Positions 8,788 through 17,561 of a DNA stretch of 64,000 nt are shown here, piece after piece. The DNA lies in assembly GCA_042862465.1 (NCBI GenBank), contig JASTVH010000004.1, positions 372,001-436,000 on the forward strand. Direction: 5' to 3'. This DNA comes from JASTVH01 sp042862465. GTDB lineage: Bacteria > Pseudomonadota > Gammaproteobacteria > Pseudomonadales > Oleiphilaceae. Position 1 is the stretch's first letter. Every line of letters begins with the position of its first letter. The notes below the pieces were generated by a model, which was not told the DNA's origin, ran no database searches, and saw nothing but the letters and a program-made list of their open reading frames with translations. Made by a program: the position numbers and the translations under genes.

Positions 8788-9753
8788 ATGACTCTGACAG
8801 AGTTAAGGTACATCGTCACCCTGGCGCGGGAAAAACATTTCGGCCGCGCCGCCGAGCGCTGCCACGTCAGTCAGCCCACCCTGAGCGTTGCCGTGCGCAA
8901 GCTGGAGGACGAGCTGGGGATTGCGCTGTTCGAGCGCAGCAAGAGCAGCATCCGGATCACCGAGATCGGCCAGCGGGTGGTGGACCAGGCCCAGCGTGTG
9001 CTGGATCAGGCCGGTGCCATCCGTGATATCGCCCAGGAAGGCAAGAATCAGCTCAACTCGCCACTGAAGCTGGGAGCCATCTACACCATCGGCCCCTACC
9101 TGTTCCCGCACCTGCTGCCGGAACTGCGCCGTTCCGCGCCGGAGATGCCGCTGTTCATTGAGGAAGGCTACACCGCGGAGCTGCGGGCCAAGCTGCGCCA
9201 CTCCGAGCTCGACGCCATCATCATCGCCTTGCCCTTCGAGGAACCGGAGGTGCTGACCCTGCCGTTGTATGACGAGCCTTTCGTGGTCCTGCTGCCGGCC
9301 AACCATCCGCTGGCGAAGGAAAAGGCCATCACCAGCGAACAGCTGCTGCAGGATCAGCTCCTGCTGCTTGGGCCGGGCCACTGTTTCCGCGATCAGGTGC
9401 TGGAGTCCTGTCCCCCGCTTATCGAGGCGCTGGCCCACCGCGCCAACGACAGCGCGGGAGTGGTGACCGAGGGCAGTTCCCTGGAAACCATTCGCCACAT
9501 GGTTGCCTCCGGCCTGGGGATCACCGTTCTGCCCATGTCCGCGGCCAACGCCGTGCAGTACCATGCCGATCTCCTGGCGGTGCGCCCCTTTGCACCACCG
9601 GTGCCCTATCGTACCGTCGCCATTGCCTGGCGCGTGACCTTCCCCCGGCCCAAGGCCATCGATATGCTGTCCCTGGCCGCCGGCCAGTGCCGGGTGGTGG
9701 AAAAGGCCGCCGAAGAGAGCGGGGCGGACCTCGAAGCCGTCGCCGGGGACTGA
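8788..9753 (+). CDS. oxyR: hydrogen-peroxide-sensing LysR regulator
   Basis: OxyR is a LysR-type activator of catalase, peroxidase and iron-protection genes. Residues 1-60 form the winged helix-turn-helix (LTELRYIVTLAREKHFGRAA). The redox pair Cys199 and Cys208 is present at exactly the E. coli positions in GHCFRDQVLESC, which strongly supports OxyR over other LysR proteins. The ATG at 8788 gives 321 residues. It is followed 6 bases later by recG, a pairing also found in Pseudomonas. Confidence 0.96.
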   Translation: MTLTELRYIVTLAREKHFGRAAERCHVSQPTLSVAVRKLEDELGIALFERSKSSIRITEIGQRVVDQAQRVLDQAGAIRDIAQEGKNQLNSPLKLGAIYTIGPYLFPHLLPELRRSAPEMPLFIEEGYTAELRAKLRHSELDAIIIALPFEEPEVLTLPLYDEPFVVLLPANHPLAKEKAITSEQLLQDQLLLLGPGHCFRDQVLESCPPLIEALAHRANDSAGVVTEGSSLETIRHMVASGLGITVLPMSAANAVQYHADLLAVRPFAPPVPYRTVAIAWRVTFPRPKAIDMLSLAAGQCRVVEKAAEESGADLEAVAGD

Positions 9754-9759
9754 CCGCCG

Positions 9760-11835
9760 ATGGCCCAGCTGGCGGACCTGGAGGTACAGGTGCTCAAGGG
9801 GGTGGGGGACAACCTGGCCTCCAAGCTTGAGCGTTTGGGCATCGTGACCCTGCAGGATCTGTTGTTCCACCTGCCTCACCGTTATGAAGACCGTACTCGC
9901 GTCATCCCCCTGGGATCGGTGCGGATTGGCGACACCTGCGTGATCGAGGGGGATGTGGTGTCCTGCGACATGGTCATGGGCCGGCGTCGCAGTCTTCAGG
10001 TGACCATGCGCGACGCCAGCGGTTTTATCGTCCTGCGCTTTTTCCATTTCAATGCCGCCCAGAAACGCCAGTTTGACCAGAATCCGCATATCCGCTGTTT
10101 CGGGGAAGTCCGCCCCGGGCGGGCCGGGCTGGAGTTGTACCACCCGGAATACGAGATCAATCCCAAACCCATCGGCCAGGGCGACGACGCCACCCTGACG
10201 CCGGTCTACCCGCTGACCGAGGGCATCCAGCAGCCGCGCCTGCGAGCGCTGTGTCGTCAGGCCCTGCAATGGCTCGACCGTCACCCGGTCAAAGAGCTCC
10301 TGCCGGACTGGTTGCTGGGGGAATACCAGCTGCCGGACATCAATGCCGCCATCCACCTGGTCCATCAGCCACCGGCGGCGGCCGACACCCGGGCGCTGAT
10401 GGAAGGCGTGCACCCGGCCCAGCAGCGGCTGGTCATGGAGGAGTTGCTGGCCCATCACCTCAGCTTGTTGCGGCTGCGCCAGCAGATCCGTCAGCATCAC
10501 GCCATTCCCTTTCCACCGGCCCGGCGCCTGCCCGGTGCGTTCCGGGAACAGCTCCCGTTTACCCTGACCGGGGCCCAGGAGCGGGTGGTGGCGGATATTG
10601 TGGAAGACATGCAGAGCGGTCTGCCGATGTTGCGACTGGTGCAGGGGGATGTCGGTTCCGGGAAAACCGTGGTCGCCGCCATGGCCGCATTGCAGGCCAT
10701 CGAGGGTGGCGCCCAGGTGGCGCTGATGGCGCCCACCGAGATCCTCGCCGAGCAGCATTACCAGAGCTTCCAGCAATGGCTGGAGCCCCTTGGGCTGAGG
10801 TTGGGCTGGTTGTCCGGCAAGGTGAAGGGGCGCCAGCGCACCGAGACCCTGCAGAAGCTGGCGGAGGGAGACCTGGATCTGGTCATCGGCACCCATGCCC
10901 TGTTCCAGTCCGACGTCGCCTATGCCCGGCTGGGGCTGGCCATCATCGACGAACAGCACCGTTTTGGCGTCCACCAGCGTCTGTCCCTGCGCGACAAGGG
11001 CCTGCAGGGCGGTGCCGTGCCGCATCAGCTGATCATGACCGCCACCCCGATTCCCCGCACCCTGGCCATGAGCGCCTACGCCGATCTCGACACCTCGGTG
11101 ATCGACGAACTGCCGCCCGGGCGCAAACCGATCGAGACCATCGCCCTGCCGGACAGCCGCCGGGAGGAAGTCCTCGAACGGGTGCGCCAGGGCTGCCGGG
11201 AAGGCCGTCAGGCCTACTGGGTCTGCACCCTGATCGAGGAATCCGAGGCCCTGCAGGCCCAGGCCGCTGAAGCCACCGCGGCGGAGCTGCAGGAACGGCT
11301 GTCGGATCTGCGCGTCGGCTTGGTCCACGGCCGCATGAAAGCGGCGGAGAAGGCCGCGGTGATGGCGGAATTCAAGGCCGGAACCCTCGATCTGCTGGTG
11401 GCCACCACGGTGATTGAAGTGGGGGTGGACGTGCCGGATGCCTCCCTGATCATCATCGAAAACCCCGAACGGCTCGGGTTGGCGCAACTGCATCAGCTGC
11501 GCGGCCGGGTCGGGCGGGGCCATGCCGCCAGCTTCTGCGTGCTGCTCTACCACCCGCCGCTGTCCACCAACGGCAAGGCCCGGCTGCAGGTGCTGCGGGA
11601 CAGCCAGGACGGTTTCGTCATCGCCGAGAAGGATCTGGAAATTCGCGGTCCCGGGGAAGTGCTGGGGACCCGCCAGACCGGCCTGATGGAATTCCGCCTG
11701 GCCGATTTCGAGCGGGATCGCGGCTGGCTGGAGGAAATCCGGCAGCAGGCGCCACGTCTGATGGACGATGAGGCCCGGGTCGCCGCGCTGATCCGCCGAT
11801 GGCTCGGGGATCGAGTCCGTTACGGTGAAGTCTAG
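9760..11835 (+). CDS. recG: ATP-dependent DNA helicase RecG
   Basis: RecG remodels stalled replication forks and branch-migrates Holliday junctions. It has an N-terminal wedge/OB region for branched DNA, Walker A GDVGSGKT near residues 297-304, the DEQH box at 397-400 and the later helicase motifs (VATTVIEVGVDVP, QLRGRVGRG). The length of 691 residues matches the 693 of E. coli. It lies directly behind oxyR, probably on the same transcript. Confidence 0.97.
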   Translation: MAQLADLEVQVLKGVGDNLASKLERLGIVTLQDLLFHLPHRYEDRTRVIPLGSVRIGDTCVIEGDVVSCDMVMGRRRSLQVTMRDASGFIVLRFFHFNAAQKRQFDQNPHIRCFGEVRPGRAGLELYHPEYEINPKPIGQGDDATLTPVYPLTEGIQQPRLRALCRQALQWLDRHPVKELLPDWLLGEYQLPDINAAIHLVHQPPAAADTRALMEGVHPAQQRLVMEELLAHHLSLLRLRQQIRQHHAIPFPPARRLPGAFREQLPFTLTGAQERVVADIVEDMQSGLPMLRLVQGDVGSGKTVVAAMAALQAIEGGAQVALMAPTEILAEQHYQSFQQWLEPLGLRLGWLSGKVKGRQRTETLQKLAEGDLDLVIGTHALFQSDVAYARLGLAIIDEQHRFGVHQRLSLRDKGLQGGAVPHQLIMTATPIPRTLAMSAYADLDTSVIDELPPGRKPIETIALPDSRREEVLERVRQGCREGRQAYWVCTLIEESEALQAQAAEATAAELQERLSDLRVGLVHGRMKAAEKAAVMAEFKAGTLDLLVATTVIEVGVDVPDASLIIIENPERLGLAQLHQLRGRVGRGHAASFCVLLYHPPLSTNGKARLQVLRDSQDGFVIAEKDLEIRGPGEVLGTRQTGLMEFRLADFERDRGWLEEIRQQAPRLMDDEARVAALIRRWLGDRVRYGEV

Positions 11836-12099
11836 AGTGGATTCCTGACAGAGGCACTTTCCGCAATCCTCGCGGGGCGAAGGGGCCATTCGTTTGCACG
11901 GGGTCTGATAGGCGATACTGCCATGCAAAATTGCGCTATCCTTAGGCATGTTGAGCCCGAAGAACGGCGCCAAACCCACGATCCAAGCAGGTTGCTGCCG
12001 CGTTTTCCATCTGTACAGGAAACGCGGAAGGTCACTGGTTCGACCTGATCGCAACATTTTCAATGCCGGGGCAGACAACAACAAGAGTTTGGGGGAAGT

Positions 12100-13479
12100 A
12101 TGAGTTTACCTGCGTCGCTGCAGCATGCCTTTGCTGCAGGCGAACAAGCGGCCATCGATCCGGAGCTGATTGAAACCGCTGCCTTTCCGGCCACGCGCGA
12201 ACACTTGACCATGGTGCTCCTGGGAGATTCCGAAGGGCGCCTTCAGGCCATTATCCCAACCGATTGCCTGCTGGATGTTGACCGGCTCAACCAGGCCACC
12301 GGACGTTCCCTGCGCGCCCTCTCGCTGAAAGAGGTGCGGCGCCTGCAGGGCAAGTACCAGCTGCAGCGCATCCCGCCAGTGCCCCGTCTGACCGGCCTGG
12401 AAACCATAGTGGCCCGCCAGTGTGACGAGTGCGCACAGGTCTGTTTCGAAAGTGGGGCTTCCCAGCTGGGCCTGCGACTGGAGCGGGCACAGTTCCAGGC
12501 CATGGTGGGTGATGCGAAACGGCTGGATATCGCCGTGCCACTGTCGCAGATCGCCATTAATCTGGATGCCCCGGAAAAGGATCTGGACCAGATCGCCCGG
12601 GCGGTGGAGAAATTTACCTCCATGCGCATCCAGCAGCGGCTGGAGGACACGCTGGAACTGCCGCCGTTGCCGGAAACCGCCCAGCGAATCATCCACCTGC
12701 GGGTTGATCCCAATGCCGAGGTCGGGGATCTCGCGGATATTGTCGAAGCCGATCCCAGTCTGGCTGCCCAGGTGGTGAGCTGGGCCTCTTCCTCATTCTA
12801 CGCCGCGCCTTCCCCCGTGCAGTCCATCTACGATGCCATCATGCGCGTATTGGGCTTCGAGCTGGTCATGAACCTGGCCATGGGGCTCTCTCTGGGGCGC
12901 ACCCTGCAGCAGCCCAAGGATGCACCGGATGGCTACATGGGCTACTGGCAGGGTGCCATCTGGATGGCCCAGGCCGCCGGGGCGATTACCTCACTGATGC
13001 CGCGCAAAAGTCGTCCGGCCTATGGCCTGGCTTACCTGAGCGGGTTGCTCCATAACTTTGGCTACATGGTGCTGGCCCACATCTTCCCGCCCCATTTCTC
13101 ACTGATCTGCCGCTATGTGGAAGCCAACCGCCATGTGGATACCGCCTACATTGAGCACTATCTGCTGGGGCTGACCCGCGAGCAGATTGGCAGCCAGCTC
13201 ATGCAGGTTTGGGGCATGCCGGACGAGGTTGTCACCGCCCTGCGACACCAGAAAAATCCTGATTTTGACGGTGAAAACGCGGCCTATTCCCGCATCCTGC
13301 ATCTGGGACGCCAGATGCTGATCGCGCGGGGGATCGACCTGGGCCCGAAGCAACCGATTGATGACAATCTTTTTGAACAGCTTGAACTGGCCCGGGATGA
13401 AGTGGAGGAGGCCATGGACGAGCTCGTGGACAATCGTGAGAGTGTCTTTGCGATGGCAGGGATGATGCAGCAGGGTTAA
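12100..13479 (+). CDS. aminoacyl-tRNA deacylase-like/HDOD two-domain protein
   Basis: The 459-residue protein combines an N-terminal region of about 150 residues resembling YbaK/ProX-type aminoacyl-tRNA deacylases with a HDOD domain beginning near residue 180 (LPPLPETAQRIIHL, DPSLAAQVVSWASS). HDOD domains are signalling modules related to HD phosphohydrolases but normally without catalysis. The same two-domain protein is common in Pseudomonas; its role is not known to me. The 264 bases upstream, after recG, hold no gene I recognise and should contain its promoter. The ribosome site is gggggaag. Confidence 0.75.
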   Translation: MSLPASLQHAFAAGEQAAIDPELIETAAFPATREHLTMVLLGDSEGRLQAIIPTDCLLDVDRLNQATGRSLRALSLKEVRRLQGKYQLQRIPPVPRLTGLETIVARQCDECAQVCFESGASQLGLRLERAQFQAMVGDAKRLDIAVPLSQIAINLDAPEKDLDQIARAVEKFTSMRIQQRLEDTLELPPLPETAQRIIHLRVDPNAEVGDLADIVEADPSLAAQVVSWASSSFYAAPSPVQSIYDAIMRVLGFELVMNLAMGLSLGRTLQQPKDAPDGYMGYWQGAIWMAQAAGAITSLMPRKSRPAYGLAYLSGLLHNFGYMVLAHIFPPHFSLICRYVEANRHVDTAYIEHYLLGLTREQIGSQLMQVWGMPDEVVTALRHQKNPDFDGENAAYSRILHLGRQMLIARGIDLGPKQPIDDNLFEQLELARDEVEEAMDELVDNRESVFAMAGMMQQG

Positions 13480-13500
13480 CCCCATGCCGCGTTACGATTG

Positions 13501-13533
13501 AGAAAAGCGCCGGCTTTGTCCGGCGTTTTTTCG
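13501..13533 (+). terminator. intrinsic terminator after the HDOD gene
   Basis: The six-base stem cgccgg/ccggcg (13508-13525) is followed by six T residues, 22 bases after the stop codon. Confidence 0.9.
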
Positions 13534-13662
13534 TTGTGGACCGCAGTCCTGCCCGGGCTGGGAAAACTCTAGCCACAATAATGTAACGGATTGTTAAGAA
13601 ATGTTACGCAAAACCTGTCGCCTCTGAATATTTTTCAAAGTATTTCAAAGTGTTGCGAAAAG

Positions 13663-13678
13663 TGTGAAATGTGACACA
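13663..13678 (+). promoter_or_regulatory. Crp/Vfr-like half-palindrome upstream of a small gene
   Basis: TGTGA, six bases, ACACA resembles the TGTGA-N6-TCACA Crp site with one mismatch. It lies in an AT-rich stretch about 80 bases before the small gene at 13759. This is a visual match only. Confidence 0.3.
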
Positions 13679-13758
13679 TTTTTCAGTTTTCTGAGACGCC
13701 CGTTCCACTCCGAAATCCGCGCTATGCTGAACACAGAAGGGCCGTGAGGGTGGATGTA

Positions 13759-14013
13759 ATGAGAACGTTGATCTTCAGTGGAAGCAGCCTTTTTCATCTG
13801 AAACAGCTGGAGGCGCAGTATCACCGCAGGCTGGGACAGCGCTTCCGCCTCGCCGACGAAGGCCAGCGACTCGAACTGCTCCGCCAGAGTGCCCACTGCC
13901 GCGACCAGGTGGTCCGCAAGTATTTCCGGCGTTTTTGCCAGGACCTGGACCCCACCACGCGGGACACCCTCATCGAAGAGGGCGTGTTCAAGGAATCGGA
14001 AACCCTGCACTGA
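13759..14013 (+). CDS. small basic protein of unknown function
   Basis: I do not recognise this 84-residue protein. It is rich in Arg, Gln and Leu, predicted mostly helical, with no signal peptide or membrane segment and one CR/FCQD pair of cysteines. It is flanked by terminators on both sides and has its own AT-rich upstream region and a ribosome site (gaggg, 8 bases before ATG 13759), which argues that it is a real monocistronic gene. A GTG at 13744 in the same frame is an alternative start. Confidence 0.55.
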   Translation: MRTLIFSGSSLFHLKQLEAQYHRRLGQRFRLADEGQRLELLRQSAHCRDQVVRKYFRRFCQDLDPTTRDTLIEEGVFKESETLH

Positions 14014-14102
14014 CACGGCAGGGGATCCCTCAGGGAGGCAGTACGGCCAGGACGCCGATCAGGCCGATCTACTGAGTGTCTCTGCAACAAGCGGGTGAGC
14101 TT

Positions 14103-14129
14103 GCCAGCCTTCGGGCTGGCTTTTTTTTT
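14103..14129 (+). terminator. strong intrinsic terminator
   Basis: The seven-base stem gccagcc/ggctggc with a TTCG tetraloop is followed by nine T residues; it ends the small gene's transcript. Confidence 0.95.
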
Positions 14130-14406
14130 GGTCCGACCTCCGGCGCTCCAATCCGCCTCCTCTCACTAAGAACATGACGCTCCGTTCATGTCATTCCCGT
14201 GAAACTTTTGTTGCCAACCCCAAATAAGACAACTTCTTAAACATTCTGTAACCCGACTGTCACGCGCCCTCCCTAACGTCCTCACCGACGAAACCGGCCA
14301 ATTCAAAACGAAAACACAAAAAGCAGTGCAGTGGTGTTCCCCTCCCTGGCTGCGTCCATCGGCAGGTTCTTCAGGTTCTAAAAACCAAGACCACAAAAGG
14401 TGCGAG
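14130..14406 (+). promoter_or_regulatory. upstream region of the TonB receptor with a PhoB-box-like direct repeat
   Basis: This gap holds no gene I can support. CTGTAAC (14246-14252) and CTGTCAC (14257-14263) are spaced exactly 11 bases apart with a 4-base gap, the geometry of a PhoB box; 11 of 14 bases agree with the CTGTCAT-N4-CTGTCAT consensus. It lies 144 bases upstream of the receptor start. Regulation by phosphate is inferred, not shown. Confidence 0.45.
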
Positions 14407-17400
14407 ATGAAACTACGATCGCTAGCTCTGTGGAGCGTGCTGGCCCTCTTGGCGTGCGGACAAAGCGCCATGGCCGGTGAACTCCTGTTGTATGTGTTTC
14501 GCGATGCGGCTCCCGTCTCGGGTGTCACAGTGACTCTGGACGATCAGGCACAGGTGCAGACCGATGCCTCCGGCTCGGTCAGTCTGCAGATTGACGCCGG
14601 GACGCACCGGGTAGAGCTGCAGCAGAATGGCCAGACTCTGCACAATTTCCGCTTTGCCAGCGGTGCCGACCAGAACGCCGACGTCACCGTGCGCCTGCCA
14701 GCGACAGAAGGCGACGAGCCGCAGGTGGCGGTGGAAACCTTCGGCAGTCGCGAGAACATGAGTGAGCGTGAGGGGCAGGCGGTAGGGATGCTACAGGGCA
14801 CCATCACCACCCGGGAAACCGGCGCCGCCATCTCCGGGGCACGGGTTTCCGTGCCGGGCAGTGATTATGCCGCCACCACCGATGCCCGGGGCCAGTTCCA
14901 GCTTGAGCTGCCGCGCGGCTCCTACCAGCTCAACATCGCGCATCCGGAGTACGGCAATCGCACCATCGAGGACGTGCGCGTCGTCGCCAACGTCACCCAG
15001 CAGGCCCAATACTCGCTGAGCCTGACCGGTGGCAGCGGTCCGGTGGAGGAAGTGGTGGCCGTGGCCAGCTACGTGCCCGATACCGCCGCCGAGCAGGAAC
15101 GCTCCGCCGACTCAGTGCTTGATGTGATCGGCGCCGAGCAGCTGGCCCGCTTCGGCGACAGCAACGCCGCCGAGGCGGTCAAGCGCAGCGTCGGTGTGAA
15201 CGTGGCCGACGGCAAGTACGTGTTTGTCCGCGGTCTGGGCGGTCGCTACAACACCACCACCCTGAATGGCGCCTCCATGCCCAGTACCGATCCCAGCCGC
15301 CGCACGACGCCGCTGGATCTGTTTCCGGCCGGCGTCCTCGACAAGGTGGAAGTGCGCAAGGCCTTCACCCCGGACATGCCCGGTGACAGCTCCGCGGGTA
15401 ACGTGCAGCTGACCACCCGGTCCTTCCCGGAAGAGGATTTCTTCAAGGTTTCCGGCAGCCTCAATGGCAATACCCGCATCACCGGTGAAGACGTGCTGGC
15501 CGATCCCGCCGATGGCGATACCGATTTTCTCGGCTTCGACGACGGTACCCGGGAATTGCCGGCGATTGTCGATGGGCTCACCGCCTTTGGCCGAGTGGAC
15601 GTGGCCGAGTACAACCAGTACAGCCCGGCGCTGGTGGAGTACATGGGGCAGTCTTTCGAGCGCAACCTCGATCCGGAAACCGAAACCGCCTACCCGGGCG
15701 CTTCCCTGGGCCTGAGCGGCGGCAAGCGAATCAACCGGGGCGACAACGTCTACGGCATCTACGCCGCCCTCAACTACAAGAACAGCTGGGACGTTCTGGA
15801 CGATGGCGAGCAGAACACATACGCCGCGGACAGCAGCGGCAACCTCAGCCAGCGCGACGATTTCACCTTCTTTGAAAGCCAGAAGAAGGTGGATGTGGGC
15901 GGCATGCTGAGCCTGGGCGCCGAGCTGGGCCTGGACAACACCCTGGAAGCCACCACGCTGCTGTCCCGCAAGACCAAGAACACCGCACGCAAGACCGAAG
16001 GGGAAGGCGGCGAGAATGGTCTGCAGATCCGCAAGTACACCTTTGACTACGAAGAGCGCCAGTTCTTCTCCCAGCAGTTTGCCGGCGAGCATTATTTCCC
16101 ATCCAGCGGCGATCTCAAGCTGGAATGGCAGTACACCTATTCCCAGGCCGACCGGTACGCGCCGGATCGTCGCACCGTACGTTTTGATGACGACAAGAGC
16201 ACCACGCCGGGCGTCCTGGTCTTCAACGATTCCGCGTTCGAGCGCCGCTACGGGGACCTGACCGACAAGAACCACGATGCCAGCACCGACCTCACCATTC
16301 CAGTTCTGGACGGTGACATCTCGGCCGACCTGAAAGGGGGCGTCCAGGTCATCCGTCGCGATCGTGATTCCGAGACCGCGCGCTTCAGCTACGACTACCA
16401 GGGCTCCCTGAGCGATGAAGAGGCCCTGCTCAATCAGGATCCCACACCCAGCGCCAACGAGCTGCTGTCTCCGGCCAATATCGGCGAGGACGCTTTCGTG
16501 TTGCGCAACAGCACGGCGGATTCCGACCGCTACGAGGCGGCCATGGATCTGGATGCCGCCTACCTGATGGTGGACAGCGACATCAGCGGTCTGTTCCGGG
16601 TGGTCACCGGCGCCCGCGTCGAGAAGGTCGACCAGACCGTGGACACCTACAACGCCAGCGGCGACGCGGTCCAGGGCAAGCTCGACGAAACCGACGTCAT
16701 GCCCAGCTTCAACCTGACCTGGTTCATCAACCCGGACATGCAGCTGCGTGGCGGCTACAGTCAGACCGTGTCCCGCCCGGACTTCAAGGAAATGGCCAAC
16801 GCCGTCTTCTTCGACACCGTGTTCAATTTCACCGTACAGGGCAATCCCGACCTGGAAGAGGCGGAGATCGACAACTTCGATCTGCGCTGGGAATGGTACC
16901 TGTCCTCCAATGACAGCCTGACCGTCGGCCTGTTCTACAAGGACATCGCCAAGCCGATCGAGCGGGTGCTGATCCCGAGTGGCGGTTCCGGTGGCGGTAT
17001 CCGCAGCTTCGATAACGCCGAGAGTGGCGAGATCCAGGGCATCGAAGTGGATTTCCGCAAGGAATTCGCTCTCGACGACAGCTACAGCCAGAGCCTGTTC
17101 ACTCAGGTCAATGGCGCCCTGATCGACTCCGAAGTCACCCTCCCGGAGGGCACGTCCGAAAGCAACCGTTCCCGCAAGCTCCAGGGACAGGCGGACTACA
17201 CCTTCAACCTGGCGGTGGGCTACGACCACCTCGACAGTGGCCAGAAGGTCACCCTGCTGTTCAACCGCAACGGCGAGAGCATCGAGGACGTGGGCCGCGG
17301 TTCACTGCCGGACGTCATCGAAGAGCCCATGAACCGGGTCGACGTCACCTACGAGAAAACCTTCACCAGCGATTTCGTCATGAAGGTCAAGGTGGAGAAC

Positions 17401-17499
17401 CTGCTTGAAGCCGAGAAGGAGTTCACACAGGGCGGGGAAACCTACTTCAAGTACAACCCGGGCATGAGCCTGACACTGGCTGCTGATTACAGCTTCTAA
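14407..17499 (+). CDS. TonB-dependent outer-membrane receptor with carboxypeptidase-regulatory-like domains
   Basis: A 1030-residue precursor with a signal peptide cleaved near AMA/GE (residues 21-24). Two immunoglobulin-like carboxypeptidase-regulatory domains follow (about 25-100 and 126-205), then a TonB-box-like segment EEVVAVASY at 214-222, a plug domain (DSVLDVIGAEQLARFGDSNA onward) and a large beta-barrel ending in Phe (AADYSF). Such receptors import substrates with energy from TonB-ExbB-ExbD. The ATG at 14407 is chosen because the signal peptide begins there. It is followed by a lipoprotein gene and then a dedicated TonB operon. The substrate is not evident; PhoB-like boxes hint at phosphate or a phosphorylated compound. 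Confidence 0.9.
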   Translation: MKLRSLALWSVLALLACGQSAMAGELLLYVFRDAAPVSGVTVTLDDQAQVQTDASGSVSLQIDAGTHRVELQQNGQTLHNFRFASGADQNADVTVRLPATEGDEPQVAVETFGSRENMSEREGQAVGMLQGTITTRETGAAISGARVSVPGSDYAATTDARGQFQLELPRGSYQLNIAHPEYGNRTIEDVRVVANVTQQAQYSLSLTGGSGPVEEVVAVASYVPDTAAEQERSADSVLDVIGAEQLARFGDSNAAEAVKRSVGVNVADGKYVFVRGLGGRYNTTTLNGASMPSTDPSRRTTPLDLFPAGVLDKVEVRKAFTPDMPGDSSAGNVQLTTRSFPEEDFFKVSGSLNGNTRITGEDVLADPADGDTDFLGFDDGTRELPAIVDGLTAFGRVDVAEYNQYSPALVEYMGQSFERNLDPETETAYPGASLGLSGGKRINRGDNVYGIYAALNYKNSWDVLDDGEQNTYAADSSGNLSQRDDFTFFESQKKVDVGGMLSLGAELGLDNTLEATTLLSRKTKNTARKTEGEGGENGLQIRKYTFDYEERQFFSQQFAGEHYFPSSGDLKLEWQYTYSQADRYAPDRRTVRFDDDKSTTPGVLVFNDSAFERRYGDLTDKNHDASTDLTIPVLDGDISADLKGGVQVIRRDRDSETARFSYDYQGSLSDEEALLNQDPTPSANELLSPANIGEDAFVLRNSTADSDRYEAAMDLDAAYLMVDSDISGLFRVVTGARVEKVDQTVDTYNASGDAVQGKLDETDVMPSFNLTWFINPDMQLRGGYSQTVSRPDFKEMANAVFFDTVFNFTVQGNPDLEEAEIDNFDLRWEWYLSSNDSLTVGLFYKDIAKPIERVLIPSGGSGGGIRSFDNAESGEIQGIEVDFRKEFALDDSYSQSLFTQVNGALIDSEVTLPEGTSESNRSRKLQGQADYTFNLAVGYDHLDSGQKVTLLFNRNGESIEDVGRGSLPDVIEEPMNRVDVTYEKTFTSDFVMKVKVENLLEAEKEFTQGGETYFKYNPGMSLTLAADYSF

Positions 17500-17561
17500 C
17501 CATGAATCAACCTAAAACCAATCGACAGAGCGTCTGTCACCTCAAATCGCGAGGAGTAGTT

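Noticed and set aside
8803..12084. 1093-codon open frame antisense to oxyR and recG
   Set aside because: It mirrors two well-conserved genes, has repetitive Gln/Gly/His composition typical of GC-rich shadow frames and no domain.
15112..17229. 705-codon frame antisense to the TonB receptor
   Set aside because: Shadow frame; the receptor has signal peptide, plug and barrel.
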